Shown: positions 52,700 to 61,414 of the stretch, piece after piece | How positions within the stretch are numbered: position 1 is the stretch's first letter | Layout: every line of letters starts with the position of its first letter | Assembly: GCF_027923705.1 (NCBI RefSeq) | Contig: NZ_AP026442.1 | Coordinates: 1,922,001-1,986,000, forward strand | DNA length: 64,000 nt | Direction: 5' to 3' | Source: Cellulomonas sp. NTE-D12 | Lineage (GTDB): Bacteria > Actinomycetota > Actinomycetes > Actinomycetales > Cellulomonadaceae | Translations under genes and position numbers: made by a program | The notes under the pieces: model-generated | The model's database searches: none | The model's input: the letters and a program-made list of their open reading frames with translations, nothing else | What the model was told of the DNA's origin: nothing

Positions 52700-54211
52700 G
52701 TGACCGAGTCGTACCAGCGGCCGGCCGAACCGACGCGGCCGTTGCCGCCGTACCGGCCGGCGGGGCCTCAGGCCACGGACGGCTCTGGCGCCCCCGTGTT
52801 CCACGGCGCCTACTCACCGGTCCCCTCCGAGAGCGCGGTGCAGCCGCAGACGCCTCCCTACGGCGCGCCCGCGCCAGCGGCAGCCCCGTACGGCGCCCCC
52901 GCACCGACGCAGCCGTACACCCCGCAGCCCGCCCCCGCCGCTACGCCGACACCGCCCGTCGGAACGCCGTCCGGCCCGACCGGCGCCCCCTCCCGTGCGG
53001 CTGCGCCGAGCGCAGCCAAGCCCGCGGGACCCGGCCACCTCGCGCGCGTCGGCATGACGGAGGAGCACGGCGACGAGCTGCCGCTCGACGACATCCTGCG
53101 CGAGATGGTCCGCCTCGGCGCCTCGGACGTGCACTTCACCACCGGTGCCGCGCCGACCGTCCGGCTGTCCGGATCCCTGCACCCGCTCGAAGGGTTCGGC
53201 ATGGTGAAGCCGGAGCCGCTGCGCCGCACGCTGTACGCGATCCTCACGCAGAAGCAGCGCGAGCGCTTCGAGGAGGAGCTCGAGCTCGACCTCTCCTACG
53301 CCGTGCGCGGCCTGGCCCGCTTCCGCGTGAACCTCTACCAGCAGCGCGAGTCGATCGGCGCGGCCTTCCGCGTGATCCCCTACGAGATCAAGCCGCTCGA
53401 GGAGCTCGGCGTCCCGCCGGTCGTCGGGACGTTCGCCGGCATGCCGCGTGGCCTCGTCCTCGTCACGGGCCCCACGGGCTCCGGCAAGTCCACGACCCTC
53501 GCCTCGATCATCGACCTGGCGAACCGGTCCCGCGAGGACCACATCATGACCGTCGAGGACCCGATCGAGTTCCTGCACCGGCACAAGAAGTCGCTGGTGA
53601 ACCAGCGCGAGGTCGGTCAGGACACGCACTCGTTCGCCAACGCGCTCAAGCACGTGCTGCGCCAGGACCCGGACATCATCCTGGTGGGGGAGATGCGCGA
53701 CCTGGAGACCATCTCCGTCGCGCTGACCGCCGCCGAGACCGGTCACCTGGTGTTCGCCACCCTGCACACGCAGGACGCGGCCCAGACGATCGACCGCATC
53801 ATCGACGTGTTCCCGTCCCACCAGCAGGCGCAGGTGCGCACGCAGCTCGCCGGCACCCTGCAGGGCGTCGTCTGCCAGACGCTGTGCAAGCGGGCCGACC
53901 AGCCCGGCCGCGTCGTCGCGACCGAGGTGATGATGGCGACGCCCGCCATCAGGAACCTGATCCGCGAGGGCAAGACCCACCAGATCTACTCCTCGATGCA
54001 GGCCGGCGCGCAGCAGGGCATGCACACCCTCGACCAGCACCTGGCCGACCTGGTCAAGTCCGGGAAGATCTCCTACGAGACGGGCCTGGAGAAGGCGCAC
54101 CACATCGAGGACTACAACCGGCTGACCGGTCGGTTCTCCGGTCAGACGCAGGGTCAGGCGGCGATGGCCGACCCGGCGTACGGCAGCGCGTTCGGGGGGC
54201 AGGCGTACTGA
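52700..54211 (+). CDS. pilT: twitching motility retraction ATPase PilT
   Basis: 503 residues from GTG 52700 (GGAGG 8 nt upstream). Retraction motor family: LDDILREMVRLGASDVHFTTG, RFRVNLYQQR, Walker A GPTGSGKSTT, Walker B ILVGEMRDLET, TGHLVFATLHTQDA and the PilT-specific AIRNLIREGKTHQI. PilT proteins usually have about 345-380 residues; here an N-terminal Pro/Ala/Tyr-rich extension of about 118 residues precedes the ATPase. An internal ATG at 53054 would give a standard length, but the ribosome site and upstream promoter favour 52700. TGATG overlap with pilC. Confidence 0.93.
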   Translation: MTESYQRPAEPTRPLPPYRPAGPQATDGSGAPVFHGAYSPVPSESAVQPQTPPYGAPAPAAAPYGAPAPTQPYTPQPAPAATPTPPVGTPSGPTGAPSRAAAPSAAKPAGPGHLARVGMTEEHGDELPLDDILREMVRLGASDVHFTTGAAPTVRLSGSLHPLEGFGMVKPEPLRRTLYAILTQKQRERFEEELELDLSYAVRGLARFRVNLYQQRESIGAAFRVIPYEIKPLEELGVPPVVGTFAGMPRGLVLVTGPTGSGKSTTLASIIDLANRSREDHIMTVEDPIEFLHRHKKSLVNQREVGQDTHSFANALKHVLRQDPDIILVGEMRDLETISVALTAAETGHLVFATLHTQDAAQTIDRIIDVFPSHQQAQVRTQLAGTLQGVVCQTLCKRADQPGRVVATEVMMATPAIRNLIREGKTHQIYSSMQAGAQQGMHTLDQHLADLVKSGKISYETGLEKAHHIEDYNRLTGRFSGQTQGQAAMADPAYGSAFGGQAY

Positions 54212-55443
54212 TGGCGACCGCGACGAAGACCTACGAGTACGCGGTCCGGGACCGCTCCGGGAAGATCATCAAGGGACGGGTCGAAGCCGCCTCCCAGGGG
54301 GCCGTGGCCGGGCGGCTGCGGGAGATGGGGCTGGCGGCCGTCTCCATCGAGGAGCTCAACACGGGGGGGCTGAAGCGCGAGCTCAGCATCCCCGGGTTCG
54401 GCGGCAAGAAGGTCAAGCTCAAGGACCTCTCGGTCATGGCCCGGCAGCTCGCCACGATGATCAACTCGGGTCTCTCCCTGCTGCGCGCCTTGAGCATTCT
54501 GGCCGAGCAGACGGAGTCAGCGGCGCTTTCCAAGATCCTCGCCCAGGTCCGAAGCGACGTGGAGACCGGCGTGGCCTTCTCCGTCGCGCTCGGCAAGCAC
54601 CCCGACGTCTTCCCGCCCCTGATGGTCAACATGGTCAGGGCCGGCGAGGTAGGCGGATTCCTGGACGAGGTCCTGCTCTCCATCGCCGCCAACTTCGAGA
54701 AGGACGTGCAGCTGCGTAGCAAGATCAGGTCGGCGATGACCTATCCCGTGGTCGTGTTCGTCGTCGCGATCCTGGCCATGGTCGGCATGCTGCTCTTCAT
54801 CGTCCCGATCTTCGCCAAGATGTACGCAGGGCTCGGGGCGAATCTACCATTTCTCACCAGACTGCTGATGGTGATGTCCAACGGTCTGAAATGGACCATC
54901 GGCCCCGTGATCATCGCCATCGTGGCGTTCGCCTTCTGGTGGAAGCGCCACAAGAACGACGATGCCGTGCGCGAGCGTGTGGACCCCTGGAAGCTCAAGG
55001 TCCCTGTGTTCGGCCTCCTGGCGCGCAAGATCGCGGTGTCGCGGTTCACCCGCAACTTCGGAACGATGATCCATGCCGGCGTACCCATCCTCCAGGCGCT
55101 CGACATCGTGGGGGAGACCAGCGGGAACATCGTCGTCGAGCATGCGGCGAAAGCGGTCCAGGAATCGGTCCGACGCGGGGAGTCCCTCGCCGGTCCGCTG
55201 GCCCAGCACCCGGTCTTTCCGCCGATGGTCGTCCAGATGATCTCCGTGGGTGAGGACACCGGTGCCTTGGACACGATGCTGGCCAAGGTCGCGGACTTCT
55301 ACGACTCCGAGGTCGAGGCGATGACCGAGCAGCTCACCAGCCTCATCGAGCCCATCATGATCGTCGGCGTCGGCGGCATCATCGGTTTCATCGTCATCGG
55401 CATGTACATGCCGATCTTCCAGATCGCGAACGTCGTCCAGTAG
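54211..55443 (+). CDS. pilC: type IV pilus inner membrane platform protein PilC (GspF family)
   Basis: 410 residues. Two GspF domains, each of about 120 residues, with motifs LSVMARQLATMINSGLSLLRAL and ISRFTRNFGTMIHAGVPILQAL-type repeats (the second reads VSRFTRNFG), and three transmembrane helices at about 180-200, 225-245 and 375-400. It connects the cytoplasmic motors to pilin assembly. Base composition is slightly less GC-rich than upstream genes, as for the following pilins. ATG overlaps the pilT stop by one base. Confidence 0.95.
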   Translation: MATATKTYEYAVRDRSGKIIKGRVEAASQGAVAGRLREMGLAAVSIEELNTGGLKRELSIPGFGGKKVKLKDLSVMARQLATMINSGLSLLRALSILAEQTESAALSKILAQVRSDVETGVAFSVALGKHPDVFPPLMVNMVRAGEVGGFLDEVLLSIAANFEKDVQLRSKIRSAMTYPVVVFVVAILAMVGMLLFIVPIFAKMYAGLGANLPFLTRLLMVMSNGLKWTIGPVIIAIVAFAFWWKRHKNDDAVRERVDPWKLKVPVFGLLARKIAVSRFTRNFGTMIHAGVPILQALDIVGETSGNIVVEHAAKAVQESVRRGESLAGPLAQHPVFPPMVVQMISVGEDTGALDTMLAKVADFYDSEVEAMTEQLTSLIEPIMIVGVGGIIGFIVIGMYMPIFQIANVVQ

Positions 55444-55489
55444 ACCGGTGCGCCGAACGGGTGAACTGCGCTCCGGGCCGGCTCACGGA

Positions 55490-55517
55490 CTCAAGTCTCG
55501 GGGGCCCGGTGACGATG
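55490..55517 (+). promoter_or_regulatory. sigma-28-like promoter of the first pilin gene
   Basis: CTCAAG (55490-55495), 16 nt, then ACGATG (55512-55517) preceded by G. About 72 nt upstream of the pilin start. Confidence 0.6.
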
Positions 55518-55589
55518 TCAGCATCGCTCGACCATGAACCGGCTGTGGCCGGACTGCCAATGAAGTCGCACACCCACTCGGGAGCTGAC

Positions 55590-55792
55590 GTGATCGCTCG
55601 TATCCGCAAGTCCATGCAGGAGAAGGACCAGGGCTTCACCCTGATCGAGCTCCTCGTCGTCATGATCATCATCGGGATCCTGGCCGCCATCGCCATCCCC
55701 GTGTTCCTGAACCAGCGCAAGAAGGCGGCCGAGACCGCCGCCAAGGCGGACGTCTCCACCATCGGCAAGGAGATCGCCGCCTACTACGTCGA
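55590..55792. repeat. duplicated pilin 5' segment, copy 1 (partner 56129-56331)
   Basis: Compared base by base with 56129-56331 (offset 539): only one difference (55596 G versus A), and 196 consecutive bases from 55597 are identical, including all synonymous positions. Confidence 0.9.
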
Positions 55793-56036
55793 CGGCACGA
55801 ACGCACTGACTCTGGGCACGACGGTCGGTACCCCGAACGTCTGGACCCTCAAGGACGGCGCCACCGTCGTGACGAGCGGCAACCTCACCAGCAAGAACAC
55901 CGCCGCTGCCGGGGCGACCGCCGGCATCGCGAGTGGCACCTCGTTCTGCGTCCAGGTTGACCCGTCGCCCTCGGTCGCCGGCGCTGCAATCTGGAGCTAC
56001 ACCCAGAACGGTCTTCAGAAGGGCGCCTGCGCCTGA
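55590..56036 (+). CDS. type IV major pilin, copy 1
   Basis: 148 residues from GTG 55590 with GGAG upstream. A 15-residue class III leader ends in Gly; cleavage G/F gives FTLIELLVVMIIIGILAAIA, with Glu at mature position 5. The hydrophobic helix is followed by an amphipathic helix and a short C-terminal domain with a probable disulfide loop (FCVQ ... GACA). The first 68 codons are almost identical in DNA to copy 2, while the C-terminal domains have diverged. Followed by a strong hairpin. Confidence 0.93.
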   Translation: MIARIRKSMQEKDQGFTLIELLVVMIIIGILAAIAIPVFLNQRKKAAETAAKADVSTIGKEIAAYYVDGTNALTLGTTVGTPNVWTLKDGATVVTSGNLTSKNTAAAGATAGIASGTSFCVQVDPSPSVAGAAIWSYTQNGLQKGACA

Positions 56037-56043
56037 TCCTCCG

Positions 56044-56078
56044 CTGCGGGGGTGCGGCGGTTTCGCCCACCCCCGCAG
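56044..56078 (+). terminator. hairpin between the two pilin genes
   Basis: An 11-bp stem (CTGCGGGGGTG/CACCCCCGCAG) extended by an inner GGCG/CGCC stem with a GTTT loop. It begins 8 nt after the stop of pilin 1. It may end most transcripts or protect the 3' end of the pilin 1 message. Confidence 0.65.
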
Positions 56079-56128
56079 AAGGGGCTTAAACCCCAGTCAT
56101 CTCCGCTGAGCCGAATTTGGGAGTCGAC

Positions 56129-56331
56129 GTGATCACTCGTATCCGCAAGTCCATGCAGGAGAAGGACCAGGGCTTCACCCTGATCGAGCTCCTCGTCGTC
56201 ATGATCATCATCGGGATCCTGGCCGCCATCGCCATCCCCGTGTTCCTGAACCAGCGCAAGAAGGCGGCCGAGACCGCCGCCAAGGCGGACGTCTCCACCA
56301 TCGGCAAGGAGATCGCCGCCTACTACGTCGA
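56129..56331. repeat. duplicated pilin 5' segment, copy 2 (partner 55590-55792)
   Basis: See 55590-55792; the copies differ at one base in 203. Confidence 0.9.
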
Positions 56332-56575
56332 TGGCACTCTCGCCCTGGCGCTCAGCACCACCGCCGGCACACCGAACGTGTGGAACCTGGCGGACAGCGC
56401 AGGTACTGCAGTCACTAATGGCAACCTGTCCGGCAAGAACACCACGATCGCGGGCCACATCACTGACGGAACGAACTTCTGCGTCGGTGTGGACCCGTCC
56501 GCTTCGGTTGCGGGCGCACAGGCCTGGTACTACACGCAGAACGGCCTCTCGAAGACGGCACCTGCCGGCTGCTGA
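56129..56575 (+). CDS. type IV major pilin, copy 2
   Basis: 148 residues from GTG 56129 with GGGAG upstream. Same leader and mature N-terminus as copy 1 (one residue differs, T for A at position 3). The C-terminal domain diverges after about residue 68 but keeps a cysteine pair (FCVG ... GC). No sigma-28-like promoter was found before this copy, so its expression probably depends on read-through past the hairpin at 56044-56078, or on an unseen promoter. Followed by another strong hairpin. Confidence 0.92.
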   Translation: MITRIRKSMQEKDQGFTLIELLVVMIIIGILAAIAIPVFLNQRKKAAETAAKADVSTIGKEIAAYYVDGTLALALSTTAGTPNVWNLADSAGTAVTNGNLSGKNTTIAGHITDGTNFCVGVDPSASVAGAQAWYYTQNGLSKTAPAGC

Positions 56576-56590
56576 CCTCGTTGCAGTGCC

Positions 56591-56625
56591 CTGTGGGGCG
56601 GGGGCTCGACGCTCCCGCCCCGCAG
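56591..56625 (+). terminator. hairpin after pilin copy 2
   Basis: A 15-bp stem with two G-U pairs (CTGTGGGGCGGGGGC with GCTCCCGCCCCGCAG) and a 5-base loop, 15 nt after the stop codon and before the minor pilin genes. Confidence 0.65.
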
Positions 56626-56665
56626 GCGCAAGGGCATGACCAGACCGAGTCACCGGAGGGCCGAC

Positions 56666-58330
56666 GTGCGTAGCGCGCGAGTCGAGAGACGGCTGAAGGC
56701 CGCCGAGGGCTTCACGCTCATCGAAGTCCTGCTGGCCATGTTCATCGTCGTCGCCGTCATGACCGCCGTCCTGGGCCTCATAATCTCCGCGCTCGGAACC
56801 CTCGCCCAGGCCCGACAGCGGCAATCGGGGTCCGCCCTTGCCACCGAGGCTCTCGAGTCCCTTCGGGCCCTGCCCTACGCGACGGTCACAGCGACCGCGG
56901 CAGGCGGATGCAACACGTCACTTGGCCTCGCCTCCACGTCGAACTACGTCTCCGGCGTAGCGCCGTCGCAGACCTTCACACCGACGGCCACGCTTCTGAA
57001 CGTCCCGGCTGAGGCCCTCGTCGTGAACAACCAGTCGCCGTGCCAGCGCACGATCGTCCAGGGCAACACGACCTACACCATCCGGCAGTACGTGACGCGA
57101 TCCGCGACCACCAACGCGTACAACCTCACCGCTATCGCGAGCTGGACGAAGTACCGGTCCGGCACGGCCTACTCGGTCGAGCGATCCACAGACTTCTCCC
57201 CGGCCGGTTGCCTGGTGACCACGCTGCACCCGTTCTCCGGCCCGTGCCAGGCTGCGTTCTCCGGGCGAGGAGGGTCGGACGCCATGCAGTTGAACGTGAC
57301 GCAGTACGACCCCGCCACGTCGACGGTCGGCCCGCTCGTCGGGAGCCTCACCCTGCCAGCTGTCGCGAGCAGCCTCGAGGTCGAGCAGACCGTGGCGCTG
57401 ATGTCGACGGGCGTCGGAGCGGGCGCTCAGGACGCCGCCGGCTCAGGTGTAGCGACCAGCAAGGTGCTCCAGGCGAACAGTGACCCCACCTCCAGCAGCG
57501 CGCGGAGCTACTCCCAGACCTTCACCATCAGCGGCGGGTCGCTGAGCCCGGCCCCCGCCTCCCTGACGGCCTCGTCGTCGAGCACAACACTCAACGGCGA
57601 CATCGCTGCGGGCAGCTTGCTCTGCACCGTGCCCACCGCGACCGGGACGGTGTCGATAGCCACAGGCCCCTCCGGCGCGCTACGGCCGTGCAGCACGGCG
57701 ACTGTCTCCGGTCCGGGCAACGCCACGGCGACACTCTCGTCGAACGCACTGCTGAGTGCCTCGGCAATCTCCGGATCGGCGGGAGCCGCGAACGTCGTCG
57801 GCGCGTCGACATCGGGAATCTGCGGCGCGGCGGCACCCGGTTGCGCGCACACGTCGGTGACGCGATCCGTCGGGCAGCTGACGTTCGCACCCGTGGTCGG
57901 TAGCTCCGGTCTCTGGCAGATCTCGACGCTCAAGGAGTTCGCCGTGTCCGAGGCCGGGGCCTCCGCCACCGCCACGGCGCCGAGCCGGTCCGGGGTTCTC
58001 ACGCTCTGGAACGGATCCTCGTACGCATCCCCGGTCACGCTGTCTGCCTCCACCGCAGGCACGTGGACGTGGGGGACGGGGCCTACGCCCACCTACCCGG
58101 CGATCACCGCCGGGACGATGACGATCACCGGAAGCCTCACCATCACGGCCGCCTCCTCCACTGCCAGTGGGCCCGCGGACTGCGCCGCATCCGCGTGCGT
58201 GTCGACCCAGAAGAGTGGCTCGATCACGGGAACGTTCCTTGTGACGACACCGGATGGCACGTACCAGGTCGACATGGAGGTCGGCGGAGTCTCGGCGACC
58301 TCGGCTTACCAGGCGGCTCCCGTTGGCTGA
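56666..58330 (+). CDS. large PilV-like minor pilin (type IV pilus tip candidate)
   Basis: 554 residues. GTG 56666 was chosen because GGAGG lies 6 nt upstream and it gives a 15-residue leader before GFTLIEVLLA, the same length as in the major pilins; ATG 56636 is the alternative. After the pilin helix comes a domain with several cysteine pairs, and from about residue 200 a long Ser/Thr/Ala/Gly-rich extracellular region that looks beta-rich. Much larger than normal pilins, as expected for a tip or adhesin-type minor pilin. Overlaps the next gene by 8 nt. Confidence 0.75.
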   Translation: MRSARVERRLKAAEGFTLIEVLLAMFIVVAVMTAVLGLIISALGTLAQARQRQSGSALATEALESLRALPYATVTATAAGGCNTSLGLASTSNYVSGVAPSQTFTPTATLLNVPAEALVVNNQSPCQRTIVQGNTTYTIRQYVTRSATTNAYNLTAIASWTKYRSGTAYSVERSTDFSPAGCLVTTLHPFSGPCQAAFSGRGGSDAMQLNVTQYDPATSTVGPLVGSLTLPAVASSLEVEQTVALMSTGVGAGAQDAAGSGVATSKVLQANSDPTSSSARSYSQTFTISGGSLSPAPASLTASSSSTTLNGDIAAGSLLCTVPTATGTVSIATGPSGALRPCSTATVSGPGNATATLSSNALLSASAISGSAGAANVVGASTSGICGAAAPGCAHTSVTRSVGQLTFAPVVGSSGLWQISTLKEFAVSEAGASATATAPSRSGVLTLWNGSSYASPVTLSASTAGTWTWGTGPTPTYPAITAGTMTITGSLTITAASSTASGPADCAASACVSTQKSGSITGTFLVTTPDGTYQVDMEVGGVSATSAYQAAPVG

Positions 58331-58994
58331 GCACCGCGGCCGCGCGCGACGCGACAAGGGCACCACCCTCGTCGAGCTGATCGTCTCGATGACGATCTTC
58401 GGTGTCGTCATCGCCCTGGTGATGGGTGCCGTGATCTCGCTCATGACGGCCAGCAACGGCGCGTTCCGCCGGGCGGACGCACAGAGCGAGATCCGGTCCG
58501 GGCTGTCGGACATCAGCAAGCAGATGCGCTCCGGCAACGTCCTGTTCAGCCCCAAGGACGAGCCGACGGGAGTGCCGTCGTGCGTGAAGGCGGCTGACGG
58601 CTCCGATCGCGGCAGCTGCATGCGCATCTTCACGCAGACGAACGGGATACCCCGGTGCGTGCAGTGGCAGGTTCTCCAGTCGGCGCCGGGGGGGAACGGC
58701 AACTCCATTCTCCGCACCCGCAACTGGGACCCGTCGTGGTCGTCCACGAACGACGTGACAGCATGGCGCACGGTCGCACGCGGCTTGACGCTCGACCCCG
58801 CCAACCTCCCCTTCACGCTCGAGGGCGCAACCACTCCCTACGACCGCCGCCTCCTCGACGTCACCCTGCAGTCCTACGACTCCGACCGGCGCGTCAACGT
58901 CTCCATCGCGTCGTCGATCTCGGGACGCAACACGAGCTACGGGTACGACACCGGACGGTGCAATCCCGTCCCCGCCGAGAATTGGACGCCGTGA
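58323..58994 (+). CDS. PilW/GspJ-like minor pilin
   Basis: 223 residues from TTG 58323, overlapping the previous stop by 8 nt. The leader of 13 residues ends in Gly before TTLVELIVSMTIFGVVIALV; Glu is at mature position 5. The body resembles prepilin-type PilW/GspJ proteins with a cysteine pair (PSCVK ... GSCMR). No Shine-Dalgarno sequence; translation is probably coupled. Part of a three-gene minor pilin block. Confidence 0.75.
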   Translation: MAEHRGRARRDKGTTLVELIVSMTIFGVVIALVMGAVISLMTASNGAFRRADAQSEIRSGLSDISKQMRSGNVLFSPKDEPTGVPSCVKAADGSDRGSCMRIFTQTNGIPRCVQWQVLQSAPGGNGNSILRTRNWDPSWSSTNDVTAWRTVARGLTLDPANLPFTLEGATTPYDRRLLDVTLQSYDSDRRVNVSIASSISGRNTSYGYDTGRCNPVPAENWTP

Positions 58995-60544
58995 CCATGG
59001 TCCGCGCAGAGATCTCTCCGAAGGCCCCAACCGCCAGCAAGCGTGACTCGGGGATCGCGATGGTCGTCGCCGTCGCCGTTGTCATGATGGTCACGGCCGT
59101 CGTCGCCACTGTCGTGGTTCTTGCCCTTCGCGAGACCGGGCTGTCCGGTCGAGAGCGTCAACGGGCCGTGTCCATCGCGAGCGCCGAAGGTCAGGTCGAC
59201 AACCTCGTCTCCCAGATCGACCACGCGTCCATCAGCTCCCTCACGAACGGCACACTCTGCGGGACCATCCCTGCCTTCACCACTCGCGTCGGTCCCGACC
59301 CGCTGACCATCACGTCGACGGTCACCTACTTCCGGGCCGACGGCACGCAGATCACCAACTGCTCCGACGTGGCCAGCGGCGCGGCCCAGGCGCAGACAGC
59401 AGCAGTGCAGGCGACGTCGAAGTCCACCCCGCTGCAGAACCAGCCCGCGGCGGTCCGACACTTCGAGACCATCATCAACCTGCACCTGAACGTCAGCATG
59501 AAGCAGGCGATCTTCGGCAACACAGGCGTGGAGATCACCAACAACAACACGCACATCTACGGCGAGAACGGCACCAACAACGGCGACGTCTACTCCAACG
59601 GGTACGTGGACTGTCGGGGCGAGGTCTACGGTTCCATCTACGCGCAGACCACGGTGACCCTGGAGAACACCTGCGACTACATCGCGGGCAACATCGCGGC
59701 TGTAGGCAACGTGACGTCGACGACGAATGGCATCACACTGCTGGGCAGCATCACCTCGTCCCACGGCAACATCGCGCTCGACCGTCTCGGCCAGAACTCC
59801 AACCAGGAGTTCGACGGGAAGGCATGGGCGTACGGCACCGTCACGGGCAACATCTGCCCTAACGCGAAGTGCAACTCGAACTCCGCACCGAACCCACCGC
59901 CGAGCATCGGCTTCCCGCAGATCACGGCCGCACAGTGGACGGACCCCGTCTCCGTCCCCGGCGGTGCGGGATTCGTCCAGATCAACTTCTCGACGTGCGT
60001 CGCGGACTTCAACAACCCGCAGTCGCTGGGGTACTGGCTGTATCACAACGGCCCGACGTTGACGCAGAACACCCTTGTGCGGATGCCGGACAGCTGCACG
60101 GTGGACTTCACCAACGTCAACGGTCACGTCATGTATCTCAACAAGGACGTGGCGATCTTCGCGAAGGGAACCGGTGCCGCGAACGGCACTGCCTTCAACT
60201 TCACGGGCAGCCCCAATTTTGCGGGGACGGCCGGGCCGATCAAGAACCTGTACTTCATCCAGGATTACCAGACACCCCAGTGCTCCAAGATCGGGATCAA
60301 CATCAACAATGCGGTGGACGTCCGCAGCACCAACAACATCCGAGCGCTGTTCTACACTCCGAACCAATTCTATTCGTCGTCGGGCACCAGCAACATCCAG
60401 GGACAGATCTTCAGTGCGTGCACGGCTGAGATCAACAACCAGATGAACCTCACCTACAGCCTCGTACCGGTCACCGGCATCCAGAACATCAACTCGATGT
60501 CCTACTCGGCGGACATCGTGGCGAAGCGGGAGACGTCATCCTGA
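58991..60544 (+). CDS. PilX-like minor pilin with beta-helix-like repetitive body
   Basis: 517 residues from GTG 58991 (GTGA overlap; ATG 58997 is possible). A leader ends at SG, and the helix IAMVVAVAVVMMVTAVVATVVVL follows; Glu5 is absent, as in PilX/GspK-type proteins. The body is Asn/Thr/Gly-rich with short regular repeats (IFGNTGVEITNNN, IYGENGTNN, VYSNGYVDC, YGSIYAQTTVTLEN, AGNIAAVGNVTS), suggestive of a polymer-forming or beta-helix fold, and several cysteines. GC content is lower than in neighbouring housekeeping genes. Last gene before the prepilin peptidase. Confidence 0.7.
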   Translation: MTMVRAEISPKAPTASKRDSGIAMVVAVAVVMMVTAVVATVVVLALRETGLSGRERQRAVSIASAEGQVDNLVSQIDHASISSLTNGTLCGTIPAFTTRVGPDPLTITSTVTYFRADGTQITNCSDVASGAAQAQTAAVQATSKSTPLQNQPAAVRHFETIINLHLNVSMKQAIFGNTGVEITNNNTHIYGENGTNNGDVYSNGYVDCRGEVYGSIYAQTTVTLENTCDYIAGNIAAVGNVTSTTNGITLLGSITSSHGNIALDRLGQNSNQEFDGKAWAYGTVTGNICPNAKCNSNSAPNPPPSIGFPQITAAQWTDPVSVPGGAGFVQINFSTCVADFNNPQSLGYWLYHNGPTLTQNTLVRMPDSCTVDFTNVNGHVMYLNKDVAIFAKGTGAANGTAFNFTGSPNFAGTAGPIKNLYFIQDYQTPQCSKIGININNAVDVRSTNNIRALFYTPNQFYSSSGTSNIQGQIFSACTAEINNQMNLTYSLVPVTGIQNINSMSYSADIVAKRETSS

Positions 60545-60553
60545 GGACCCGTC

Positions 60554-61372
60554 GTGCCCGCTGAGTACGGCGTCTCCGCCGGCGTCCTGGATGCGACCGC
60601 GGCCGTCGTCGTCGGCCTGTTCGGCCTGCTCATCGGCTCGTTCCTCAACGTCGTCGTCTGGCGCGTGCCTCGTGGCGAGTCGATCGTCAGCCCGCCCAGC
60701 GCCTGCCCCCGCTGCGGCCATCAGATCCGGGCGCGAGACAACGTCCCGGTCCTGTCATGGCTGGTGCTGCGCGGACGGTGCCGCGACTGTGGTGAGCCGA
60801 TCGCCCGCCGGTACCCGCTCGTCGAAGCCGGTACGGGCCTCGCGTTCGCCCTGGCCACCTGGCTGGTCGGCCTGTCTTGGACACTCCCGGCCGTCCTCTA
60901 TCTCGTCGCCGTCGGCATCGCGCTGGCCCTGATCGACCTGGACGTGCACCGGCTCCCGGACGCCATCGTCCTGCCGTCGTACCTCGTCGCCGGCGCACTG
61001 CTCGCGTTGGCGTCCTGGAATCCCGGTGGCGTGAGCGACTGGCCGGCACTGCTGAGGGCTGCGATCGGCGCGGCGGTTCTGTTCGTCGTGTACTTCGCGA
61101 TCGTGCTCGTCTACCCCGCCGGCATGGGGTTCGGAGACGTCAAGCTGGCGGGTGTCCTCGGTATGTACCTGGGGTGGTTCGGCTGGGGCGCACTGGCGTT
61201 CGGCTGGTTCGCCGCCTTCCTGCTCGGCGGCGCGTTCGCCATCGGGCTACTGGTCACCCGGCGCGCCAACCGCAAGTCCGGCGTGCCGTTCGGACCGTGG
61301 ATGATCCTGGGCGCCTTCGCCGGCGTCGTGGCGGGCGGTCCCGTGCTCGGGTGGTACCTCACCCTCCTGTGA
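60554..61372 (+). CDS. pilD: prepilin peptidase (A24 family) with N-methyltransferase domain
   Basis: 272 residues from GTG 60554. Membrane aspartic protease that cleaves prepilins after Gly and methylates the new N-terminus. The N-terminal zinc domain has CPRCGH and CRDCGE, GSFLNVVVWRVPRGES is intact, and the catalytic aspartates are in LIDLDVHRLPD and GMGFGDVKL. Eight hydrophobic segments. It should process the four or five prepilins encoded just upstream. Confidence 0.95.
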   Translation: MPAEYGVSAGVLDATAAVVVGLFGLLIGSFLNVVVWRVPRGESIVSPPSACPRCGHQIRARDNVPVLSWLVLRGRCRDCGEPIARRYPLVEAGTGLAFALATWLVGLSWTLPAVLYLVAVGIALALIDLDVHRLPDAIVLPSYLVAGALLALASWNPGGVSDWPALLRAAIGAAVLFVVYFAIVLVYPAGMGFGDVKLAGVLGMYLGWFGWGALAFGWFAAFLLGGAFAIGLLVTRRANRKSGVPFGPWMILGAFAGVVAGGPVLGWYLTLL

Positions 61373-61414
61373 CCGCGGTTCAGGACTCCACTGGCCACTG
61401 ATCCTGCGACGGCA

